From Pseudomonas sp. BGr12 (GTDB lineage: Bacteria > Pseudomonadota > Gammaproteobacteria > Pseudomonadales > Pseudomonadaceae): DNA of 50,731 bases. Shown here piece by piece: positions 44,399 through 50,731 of this stretch (its first letter is position 1; the number at the start of each line of letters is the position of its first letter). Position numbers and translations under genes: made by a program. The notes beneath the pieces are model-generated. The model made no database searches, had not been told where the DNA came from, and worked only from the letters and a program-made list of their open reading frames with translations. The stretch spans positions 1-50,731 of the forward strand of contig NZ_JALRNF010000044.1 of the NCBI RefSeq assembly GCF_030272895.1, read 5' to 3'.

Positions 44399-45255
44399 AC
44401 CCTGATGACTTTGCCGACGCCTTCGACGCCCACGTCGATGGCGCGCTGGAGTGGCTGTCGGATAATGGGGCCGCTGTGTTCGACCTGTTCGATGAGCTGC
44501 TCAAGGGCCTGTACCAGGCCGTGTACTGGCTGTTCAGCCTGGCGCCCTTCCCGGTCATGGCGCTGTTGATCGGACTGCTGGCCTGGTACCTGACCCGGCA
44601 TCTGCGCTTTGCCATCGGCGCGGCATTGGCCCTGGGGCTGTGCGCGGTAATGGGCTTGTGGGCCGAGACCATGAGCACCCTGGCACTGGTGTTGACCGCA
44701 ACCCTCCTGGCCCTGGCGGTGGGGATTCCGCTGGGCGTCGCGGCGGGCTTGTCGGCGCCCCTCAAGCGCCTCTTCGAACCGGTACTGGACCTGATCCAGA
44801 CCCTTCCGCCCTACATCTACCTGCTGCCGGCCATCGCCCTGCTCGGTTATGGCACCGCCACTGCCCTGGTCGCCACGTTCATTGTCGCGGTGCCACCGGT
44901 GCTGCGCCTGACCGCGCTGGGCATCAGCATGACGCCCAAGGTCTTCCTCGAACTGGGCCACGCCAGCGGTACCAGTGCCTGGCAACAGTTCTTCAAGATC
45001 CGCCTGCCCTTCGCCCTGCCGAGCATCATGACCGGTGTGAACCAGAGCCTGATGATGGCCTTCGGCATGGTGGTGATCGCCGGTATCGTCGGCTCGGGCG
45101 GCCTGGGCGAAGTGATCTACGGCGCCATCCGCACCCTGGATATCGCCCGTTCGATCAATGCCGCGATCGCCATCGTCATCCTCACCCTGATCCTCGATCG
45201 CCTGGCACAAAGCACAACGCGCACCACCCGGAGGGTTGGCCATGACACTCACTGA
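44395..45255 (+). CDS. Betaine-type ABC permease, first subunit (ProW-like)
   Basis: A 286-aa inner-membrane permease. It has an amphipathic N-terminus, about six helices and the coupling EAA-like loop (LELGHASGTSAWQQFFKIRLPFALPS). The conserved LDLIQTLPPYIYLLPAIALLG and MVVIAGIVGSGGLGEVIYG match ProW/OpuAB. Its start overlaps the ATPase stop (ATGA) and its end overlaps the second permease by 14 nt, so all are translationally coupled. Confidence 0.92.
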   Translation: MNPDDFADAFDAHVDGALEWLSDNGAAVFDLFDELLKGLYQAVYWLFSLAPFPVMALLIGLLAWYLTRHLRFAIGAALALGLCAVMGLWAETMSTLALVLTATLLALAVGIPLGVAAGLSAPLKRLFEPVLDLIQTLPPYIYLLPAIALLGYGTATALVATFIVAVPPVLRLTALGISMTPKVFLELGHASGTSAWQQFFKIRLPFALPSIMTGVNQSLMMAFGMVVIAGIVGSGGLGEVIYGAIRTLDIARSINAAIAIVILTLILDRLAQSTTRTTRRVGHDTH

Positions 45256-46093
45256 CATCACCTTCTCCCCGGGCAGCTACCTGGCCCCGGCAGTCGACTG
45301 GCTCAACGCCAACCTGCACCCGCTGTTCGCTGCCATCAGCCGCTTTATCGAGGCGGCGCTGGGGGCTATCGAAGGGGGGCTGCTGGCCCTGCCGGCCTGG
45401 GCCATGATCGTCCTGATCACCGGCGTCACGGCCCTGTTCATCAGTCGCCGCGCCGGGCTGCTGGCCGCCTGCATGCTGGGTTTTTGCTGGATCAGCGGCT
45501 TCTGGACCGCCTCGATGCAGACCATTGCGCTGGTCTCGGTGTCGGTGCTGATCTCCGTGGCAATCGCCTTCCCGCTGGGTATCGTCGCGGCGCGGGTCAA
45601 ACGCCTTGAGGCCTTTCTCGGCCCGGTGCTCAACGTCATGCAGACCGTGCCGCCCTGGGTCTACCTGATTCCGGCGGTGATGGTGTTCAGCCTGGGCAAG
45701 GTGCCGGCGATCATCGCCACCATCATCTATGGCATCCCGCCCATGCTGCGCCTGACCACCCTGGCCTTCAACCAGGTGCCCAAGGACCTGCTGGAGCTGG
45801 GCCAGGCCACGGGCGCCAGGCCACGGACGATCCTGCTCAAGATCGAGCTGCCCTGCGCCATGCCCACCCTGTTGGTGGGGCTCAACCAGTGCATCCTGCT
45901 GTCGCTGGCCATGGTCGTACTGGCCGGCTTGGTGGGGGCTGGTGGCCTGGGCGCGGAAGTCACCCGTGGCCTGACCCGCATGGAGATGGGCCTGGGCCTG
46001 CGTGCGGGCCTGGCGATCGTCGCGGTGGCGCTGTTGCTCGATCGCCTGTCGCGCGGCGCGCTGGAGAAGCGTACGGCGCGTAATCCGGTATGA
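45242..46093 (+). CDS. Betaine-type ABC permease, second subunit (ProW-like)
   Basis: A 283-aa paralog of the preceding permease with the same helix order and the matching LNVMQTVPPWVYLIPAVMVFS, LELGQATGARPRTILLKIELP and MVVLAGLVGAGGLGAEVTRG segments. GGAGG lies 8 nt before the ATG at 45242. Two different permease genes imply a heterodimeric membrane channel rather than the ProW homodimer of enteric bacteria. It is the last gene of the operon. Confidence 0.92.
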   Translation: MTLTDITFSPGSYLAPAVDWLNANLHPLFAAISRFIEAALGAIEGGLLALPAWAMIVLITGVTALFISRRAGLLAACMLGFCWISGFWTASMQTIALVSVSVLISVAIAFPLGIVAARVKRLEAFLGPVLNVMQTVPPWVYLIPAVMVFSLGKVPAIIATIIYGIPPMLRLTTLAFNQVPKDLLELGQATGARPRTILLKIELPCAMPTLLVGLNQCILLSLAMVVLAGLVGAGGLGAEVTRGLTRMEMGLGLRAGLAIVAVALLLDRLSRGALEKRTARNPV

Positions 46094-46096
46094 CCC

Positions 46097-46250
46097 ATCG
46101 CGGGGCAAATCGATTCATCGCACCGCCGCTCCCACACAGGTAGGAGGTACCGTCTTTGTGGGAGCTGGCGAAGCCTGCGATCGACCGCGCAGCGATCGCC
46201 ATCCCCGATTGCCAGTGCAGCCCATCGCCGGCGATGCCGGCTCCCACAAT
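46097..46250. repeat. REP cluster between the ABC operon and gltS
   Basis: A long REP variant arm at 46097-46137 (ending CGCACCGCCGCTCCCACA) is followed by GTGGGAGCTGGCGAAGCCTG near 46160 and a leftward arm ending CCGGCTCCCACA near 46249. Both flanking genes end here, so it probably serves as a shared transcript end. Confidence 0.75.
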
Positions 46251-46309
46251 GATTCTCGGCATGGCCCGAACTTGGTGGGTGGGCTTGTCCCGCGATCCAC
46301 ACCCTTCAA

Positions 46310-47518
46310 TCAACTGAACGCGTTCATGAACCAGGTAATCAACGGCAAGGCCACGATATCGATCAGCACCGCGCCACACAGCGGCACGATGATGAAGGCC
46401 TTGTGCGAGAACACCTTGTAGTGGTCACAGATGGCGCCCATGTTGGCCACCGCGTTCGGCGTTGCGCCCAGGCCGTGGCCCATGTAGCCGGCGCACAGCA
46501 CCGCGGCGTCGTAGTTGCCACCGAACAGGCGGAACAGCACGAACACGCACAGCAGTACCATGATCGCCACCTGCACCACCAGGATCACCAGCAGCGGCAG
46601 GCCCAGTTGCTCCAGCTCCCAGAACTTCAGGCTCATCATCGCCATGGTCAGGAACATGCCCAGGCTGATGTCGCCAATGGTGCTCACCGCATTGTCGGGG
46701 ATCTCGATCAGGCGGGCACGGTCGTTGAAGTTGCGCAGCACGATGGCGACGAACATGGCGCCGACATACACCGGCAAAACGATGCCCAGGTGCGCCTTGA
46801 GGGCATCACCGATCCAGAAGCCCATCACCATGATCACCAGCATGCAGGTCAGCAGGCGCAGGAATACGCTGGCGTCCAGAGGCACGCTCAGGGTTTCGCT
46901 GGCTTTTTCCAGGGCTTGCAGGGAATCGGCCTGGTCGGTCTGCACCACCAGCTTCTTGCGGTCGATCAGGTAGCGCGCCAGGGGGCTGCCGAGCAGGCCG
47001 CCGGCGACCATGCCGAAGGTCGCCGAAGCCAGTGCCGCGGTGGTGGCGCCGGCGGTGCCGAGGCTTTCGGCAATCGGCCCGAAGGCCGCCGCCGCACCGA
47101 AGCCGCCTTCCAGCGACACGGCACCGGCCATGATCCCCAGCAGCGGGTCGATGCCCAGCACTTTGGCCATGCTCACGCCAACCACGTTCTGCAGCAGCGC
47201 CAGGCCCCAGCAGGCGCCCAGGTAGATGAACAGGATCTTGCCGCCCTGGCGCAGCAGGCCGAGGCTGCCGCCCAGGCCCACGGTGGTGAAGAACAACACC
47301 ATCAGCGGGGTCTGCATGGCGGTGTCGAGCTTGATGTCCAGCCACTGCTGGTCACGCAGCAGCCACACCGCCAGGGCAAAGCCGAAGCCGCCGATCACCG
47401 GGGCCGGTACGCACAGTTGACGCAGCCAGTGGCTGTGCTTTTTCAGTTTCGCGCCCATCGCCAGCAGCAGTAATGCCAGGGCGACGGTGGTCAATGCATC
47501 GAGTTGCAGGGTCAGCAT
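46310..47518 (-). CDS. gltS: Sodium/glutamate symporter
   Basis: A 402-aa inner-membrane symporter of the GltS (ESS) family, importing glutamate with Na+. It has two inverted repeats of hydrophobic segments; the conserved GGFGAAAAFGPIAESLG and the second-half GHGLGATPNAVANMGAI loops match the reentrant loops of GltS, and FTTVGLGGSLGLLRQGG is also diagnostic. It follows hutG by 46 nt on the same strand. Only a weak ribosome site is visible. Import of glutamate, or of a glutamate-like product or substrate of the HutG-like enzyme, is the likely role. Confidence 0.95.
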   Translation of the reverse strand: MLTLQLDALTTVALALLLLAMGAKLKKHSHWLRQLCVPAPVIGGFGFALAVWLLRDQQWLDIKLDTAMQTPLMVLFFTTVGLGGSLGLLRQGGKILFIYLGACWGLALLQNVVGVSMAKVLGIDPLLGIMAGAVSLEGGFGAAAAFGPIAESLGTAGATTAALASATFGMVAGGLLGSPLARYLIDRKKLVVQTDQADSLQALEKASETLSVPLDASVFLRLLTCMLVIMVMGFWIGDALKAHLGIVLPVYVGAMFVAIVLRNFNDRARLIEIPDNAVSTIGDISLGMFLTMAMMSLKFWELEQLGLPLLVILVVQVAIMVLLCVFVLFRLFGGNYDAAVLCAGYMGHGLGATPNAVANMGAICDHYKVFSHKAFIIVPLCGAVLIDIVALPLITWFMNAFS

Positions 47519-47564
47519 GGGTAAGCACTCTTGTTTTTATACGGGTGAGCGTTGGTTCGGGGTT

Positions 47565-48503
47565 TCAGTCGACCAGACTGGCCAGCAGCCGCGCCCCTAT
47601 GCGGGCGGTGCGCTGGTCCTGGTCGAGACCGGGGTTGAGTTCGGCGACGTCGGCCATGCGCAGCTTGCCGCTGGCCTTGGCGCGCCGGGCCAGGTGTTCG
47701 ACCACCATCAGGTCGACGCCATGGGCCGAGGGCGCGCTGACGCCGGGGGCCTGGCTGGCGGGCAGCACGTCCAGACACAGGGTCAGGTACAGGTGGTCGA
47801 TGCTTGCGAGGAACTCATCGACAAAGGCTTCGAGGGCCGGAATGGTCCACGGCTGCATCTGCCGGTCCAGGCGGTAGCGCACCTTGAGGCGCTCGGCCTG
47901 GTCGAACAGGGCCTGGGTGTTGTTCAGCTCGCTCACGCCCAGGCAGCAATAGTCGAAGGTCATGCCCGCTTGCTCGCAGTATTCGGCGATCTGCCGGAAC
48001 GGTGTGCCGGAGCTGCTCTGCGCGGCGTGGCGCAGGTCGAAGTGAGCATCGAAGTTGAGGATGCCGATGCGCGGACGTGCCTCGTGCTTGCGCAGGTGCT
48101 CGGCCAGGCCAAGGAAGCTGGCATAGGCGATTTCGTGACCGCCGCCCAGCCCCAGGGGCAGATGCCCCTGGTCGAGCAACTGGCAGACACGACGGGCATA
48201 GGCGTGCTGCGCGCCCTCCAGGTCAGTGCCGAGGCAGACGATATCGCCACTGTCGTAGACCGGGCGCTCGCCGCGCCAGGCCAGGTTGGCCAGCGCCTTG
48301 CGCAGCGCCGGCGGCCCCTGGCGGGCGCCGCTGCGGCCCTGGTTGCGGGTAACCCCTTCGTCGCAAGCCAGCCCCACCAGCGCGGTGCCGGCCGGTTGCT
48401 CGCTATCGTAGGGCTGCACCCATTGATGCCAGCGCAGGGCGGACGATCCTTCGGCAGCATCGATACGGCCCTGCCAGATCGGCAAGGAAAGGTTGGTGCT
48501 CAT
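47565..48503 (-). CDS. hutG: Formimidoylglutamase-like ureohydrolase (HutG)
   Basis: A 312-aa arginase-superfamily enzyme. Family members hydrolyse N-formimidoyl-glutamate to glutamate and formamide. Most metal ligands are present: H123 in GGGHEIAY, and D152, H154 and D156 in NFDAHFDLR. The last motif, normally T-[IL]-D-L-D-V-L-P, reads TLCLDVLP, so C243 replaces the first Asp; D245 is kept. [15 protein letters not shown] and [10 protein letters not shown] are typical HutG segments. GGAG precedes the ATG. It lies 20 nt after an IclR gene, away from any hut operon in this window. Confidence 0.88.
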   Translation of the reverse strand: MSTNLSLPIWQGRIDAAEGSSALRWHQWVQPYDSEQPAGTALVGLACDEGVTRNQGRSGARQGPPALRKALANLAWRGERPVYDSGDIVCLGTDLEGAQHAYARRVCQLLDQGHLPLGLGGGHEIAYASFLGLAEHLRKHEARPRIGILNFDAHFDLRHAAQSSSGTPFRQIAEYCEQAGMTFDYCCLGVSELNNTQALFDQAERLKVRYRLDRQMQPWTIPALEAFVDEFLASIDHLYLTLCLDVLPASQAPGVSAPSAHGVDLMVVEHLARRAKASGKLRMADVAELNPGLDQDQRTARIGARLLASLVD

Positions 48504-48523
48504 GCAAGGTACTCCAGGTTGAT

Positions 48524-49249
48524 TCAGTCCAGCCGCGCCCCTACGCGCAGGGCGACTTCACGGGTCCAGCGGGTCAGGCGCTCGCTGTTCTGGGCCGCGC
48601 GCACGGCCGGGGCCATCAGGCTGATCGCGCCATGCAGGCGGTTGCGGCTGTCGAGCACCGGGGCGCTGACGCCCCAGATGCCGTCGTCGATTTCGCCCAG
48701 GCTCACGGCGTAGCCCTGGGCGCGAATGGCAATGAAGCTGTGCTGGTAGGCCTCATAGCCTTCGGCGTCCACGCCGTGCTCGCTGAGGATCGCCTGGCAC
48801 CGCTCTGGCTCCATATGAGCCAGCAGCACCCGCGCCGAAGCCCCCACCAGCAGCGGCTGGGCCAGGCCCTTCTGATAGCAGCAGCGCAGCGGTTGCGGGC
48901 TGTCGATCAGCTCGATGCAGATGGCCTGGCCATTGCTCGGCACCATCAGCGCCACGCTTTCCTGGCTCAGTTCGGCCAGGCGCTTGAGCTCGGGCTTGGC
49001 CTGCGACACCAGCAACGCCTCGCGGTCGAACTTCTTCGCCAGTTGCAGGCACGCCGGCCCCGGCAGGTAGCGGCCATGGCCGTTGTCTTCGGCCAGGCCC
49101 CAGCGCAGCAAGGTCTTGAGGTGCCGGTAGGTGCTGCTCAAGGGCTGCTCCAGCTGCAGGCTCAGCTCCTTGGCCGACACGGCTTCATGGGCCTGGCCGA
49201 GGGCGACGAGAATCTGCAGCAGGCGATCGGTCGGGGTGGTGTAGTTCAT
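48524..49249 (-). CDS. IclR-family transcriptional regulator
   Basis: A 241-aa regulator with an N-terminal winged helix ([20 protein letters not shown], then [19 protein letters not shown]) and the C-terminal IclR effector domain ([35 protein letters not shown]). AAGGAG lies just before the ATG at 49249. It is the first gene of an apparent iclR-hutG-gltS operon and probably controls it through the palindrome upstream. The effector is unknown. Confidence 0.92.
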   Translation of the reverse strand: MNYTTPTDRLLQILVALGQAHEAVSAKELSLQLEQPLSSTYRHLKTLLRWGLAEDNGHGRYLPGPACLQLAKKFDREALLVSQAKPELKRLAELSQESVALMVPSNGQAICIELIDSPQPLRCCYQKGLAQPLLVGASARVLLAHMEPERCQAILSEHGVDAEGYEAYQHSFIAIRAQGYAVSLGEIDDGIWGVSAPVLDSRNRLHGAISLMAPAVRAAQNSERLTRWTREVALRVGARLD

Positions 49250-49302
49250 TTGGGCTCCTTGTGACCATGGTGCACAGGGTTTTCCCAAAGGGTGAAACAG
49301 GA

Positions 49303-49319
49303 TTCCCACGCAGTGGGAA
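49303..49319. promoter_or_regulatory. Palindrome upstream of iclR (candidate operator)
   Basis: TTCCCAC-GCA-GTGGGAA is a perfect 7-3-7 dyad, extended imperfectly outward by GGATT and AATCC. It lies 54 bp before the IclR start, in an otherwise empty 152-bp gap. IclR proteins commonly bind such short dyads in their own promoters. Confidence 0.55.
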
Positions 49320-49401
49320 AAATCCTGTCAAAAGGCGACGAGGGGTTGCTGACGGTGGGGGCTGCGCCAGTGGTGTTGACCACCAGCGCCTTGCCGGTGG
49401 A

Positions 49402-49713
49402 TCAGTCCTTGCCGAATACCGGACGGAAGAACGACCGCTCGTAGCTGAGAATGCACTTTGTGTCCTGGGCGTACTGGAAGGCCGCCAGACACTCAGGGTC
49501 CTTCATCGAGTCCTGGCGATAGCGCTCGTACTCGGCCAGGCTCGGGAAGGTGAACATCGCCAGGGCGATATTGTTGGCGCCTTCACTGGGCAGGAAGTAG
49601 CCATGGTGCTGGCCGCCGAAGCGCTCGACCAGGGGGATCCAGAGTTTGCCGTAGTGTTCGAACTCGGCGAGTTTGTAGGGGTCGAGGACGTAGCGCAGGT
49701 AGCAGGTGACCAT
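49402..49713 (-). CDS. NIPSNAP-family protein
   Basis: A 103-aa protein of the ferredoxin-like dimeric alpha/beta barrel NIPSNAP family: CYLRYVLDPYKLAEFEHYGKL at the N-terminus and MFTFPSLAEYERYRQDSMKDPE in the middle. The biochemical role is unknown. The ATG at 49713 has only a weak AGAGAA upstream; a longer frame extends it but lacks similarity. It is transcribed toward the iclR operon and away from vgrG. Confidence 0.85.
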   Translation of the reverse strand: MVTCYLRYVLDPYKLAEFEHYGKLWIPLVERFGGQHHGYFLPSEGANNIALAMFTFPSLAEYERYRQDSMKDPECLAAFQYAQDTKCILSYERSFFRPVFGKD

Positions 49714-49910
49714 GGTGGTGTTCTCTGTGAGGTTCAAGGGAATTCCGTTTTCAACGCTCGAGTCGATATTGCCATCAAAGAAACGCCCTACTTCAACACA
49801 GGATATTTCCCATATCCACTCAAAGTAACGCCATGCAAGGCTTCCCGGCACCGTGACCAGGGTGGAAACCACGCCCCCTGTAAATCCGCCTGCCAGGGAG
49901 GCTCGCCACC

Positions 49911-50731
49911 GTGTCCACCGCCATCGGCCTGCTGTTCGACCACAACCGCCACCGCCTCCAGGTCTCCCGCCTCGACAGCGCACTCGACGTGCTGGCCTTC
50001 GACGGCAAGGAGCACCTGAGCCAGCCGTACCGCTACCAGATCGAATTCACCTGCCCCGAGCTGGACCTGGCCGCCGAGCAACTGCTCGGCCGCAGCGCCT
50101 GCTTCAGCTTGCAACCGCGGCCGCAACAGCTACCGTCCCTGGGCCTGCCCGAACCCGAGATCAAACCGCTGCGCACCTGCTACGGGGTGATCGGCGCCTT
50201 CGAGCGCCTGTCCGCCTCCCGTGACGAGGCCCGCTACCAGGTCACCCTGCAACCACGCCTGGCCCGACTCGGCCTCGGCCGCCAGTACCGTATCTACCAG
50301 GACCAGTCGGTGCCGCAGATCGTCGAAAAAATCCTGCGCGAGCGCCACGACTTTCGCGGCGAGGACTTCCTCTTCACCCTGGCCCGCGAATACCCGCGGC
50401 GCGAACAGGTCATGCAGTACGGCGAAAGCGACCTGGCCTTCATCAGCCGGCTGCTGGCCGAGGTCGGCATCTGGTACCGTTTCAGCAGCGACGACCGCCT
50501 GCGCATCGAAGTGGTCGAGTTCCACGACGACACCCGCCACTACCAGTTCGGCCTCGAACTGCCGCTGCTGTCACCGTCGGGCCTGAGCAGCGGCGAGCAG
50601 GACGCCGTCTGGCAACTGCAGGCCAGCCACCGGGTGGTCGAAAAACAGGTCAATATCCGCGCCTACGACCACCGCCAGGCCCATGCCTACCTCGACGGTG
50701 AAATCGACCACACCCGCGGCGCGCTCACCAC
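49911..50731 (+). CDS. vgrG: Type VI secretion tip protein VgrG (partial, runs off the window)
   Basis: The frame starting at the GTG at 49911 (GGGAGG about 9 nt upstream) is open to the window end: 273 complete codons. It encodes the gp27-like N-terminal part of VgrG: FDHNRHRLQVSRLDSALDVL, then QPYRYQIEFTCPELDLAAEQ, later RLSASRDEARYQVTLQPRL and RREQVMQYGESDLAFISRLL, followed by GIWYRF. VgrG forms the spike of the type VI secretion system and often carries or delivers an effector. The C-terminal spike and any effector or adaptor lie beyond the window. No other T6SS gene is present here. Confidence 0.93.
   Translation, partial: MSTAIGLLFDHNRHRLQVSRLDSALDVLAFDGKEHLSQPYRYQIEFTCPELDLAAEQLLGRSACFSLQPRPQQLPSLGLPEPEIKPLRTCYGVIGAFERLSASRDEARYQVTLQPRLARLGLGRQYRIYQDQSVPQIVEKILRERHDFRGEDFLFTLAREYPRREQVMQYGESDLAFISRLLAEVGIWYRFSSDDRLRIEVVEFHDDTRHYQFGLELPLLSPSGLSSGEQDAVWQLQASHRVVEKQVNIRAYDHRQAHAYLDGEIDHTRGALT

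Overview
The window is about 50.7 kb of GC-rich chromosomal DNA from a fluorescent Pseudomonas. I base this on the codon use, on REP elements of the GTAGGAGCGGGCTTGCCCCG and GTGGGAGCTGGCGAAGCCTG types, on a gcvH-gcvP-glyA-sdaA-gcvT operon next to a TyrR-like activator (the gcs2/GcsR arrangement of the genus), and on the dense set of catabolic genes with paired regulators. A species cannot be named from the sequence. I see no insertion sequence, prophage, CRISPR array, tRNA or rRNA.

Layout. (1) 1-1580: ten tandem copies of a 158-bp unit built from REP-type inverted repeats, probably continuing left of the window. (2) 1611-13101, minus strand: glycine catabolism. gcvH, gcvP, glyA, sdaA, gcvT and a lipA copy form one operon behind a clear sigma-54 promoter. 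Three 18-bp dyads precede it and the enhancer-binding protein GcsR follows. The glycine/D-alanine/D-serine permease cycA lies behind gcsR and has its own sigma-54 promoter with the same three-dyad geometry, so uptake and breakdown appear to form one regulon. (3) 13564-20711: a five-gene minus-strand cluster (agmatinase-type ureohydrolase, aldehyde dehydrogenase, tiny membrane protein, NCS1 permease, GMC alcohol dehydrogenase) with a divergent LysR regulator. Together they look like a route for a guanidino compound. (4) 20739-34788: small independent units. These include a methyltransferase, a tautomerase, a TetR gene bracketed by two operators next to DUF2798 and epoxide hydrolase genes, an RclR-like AraC regulator facing an RclC-like membrane protein, a YheO-type regulator with a PhzF enzyme, a LysE exporter, a secreted protein of 20-residue repeats, and MHS and EamA transporters.

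(5) 35035-46093: a second catabolic island. Aldehyde dehydrogenase, DapA-like lyase, MFS permease, FAD amine oxidoreductase and a GntR/FCD regulator lie on the minus strand. A paralogous GntR regulator and a four-gene ProX/ProV/two-ProW betaine-type ABC importer lie on the plus strand. The likely substrate is a small amine or imino or quaternary-ammonium compound. (6) 46310-49249, minus strand: an IclR regulator, a formimidoylglutamase and a GltS glutamate symporter. The formimidoylglutamase has a Cys in place of a metal-binding Asp. (7) A NIPSNAP protein, then the first 273 codons of a GTG-started VgrG type VI secretion tip protein that runs off the right edge.

Most intergenic gaps between convergent genes hold REP pairs or GC-rich hairpins that may act as terminators. 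Gene starts were moved to the internal start codon where a ribosome binding site decided it.
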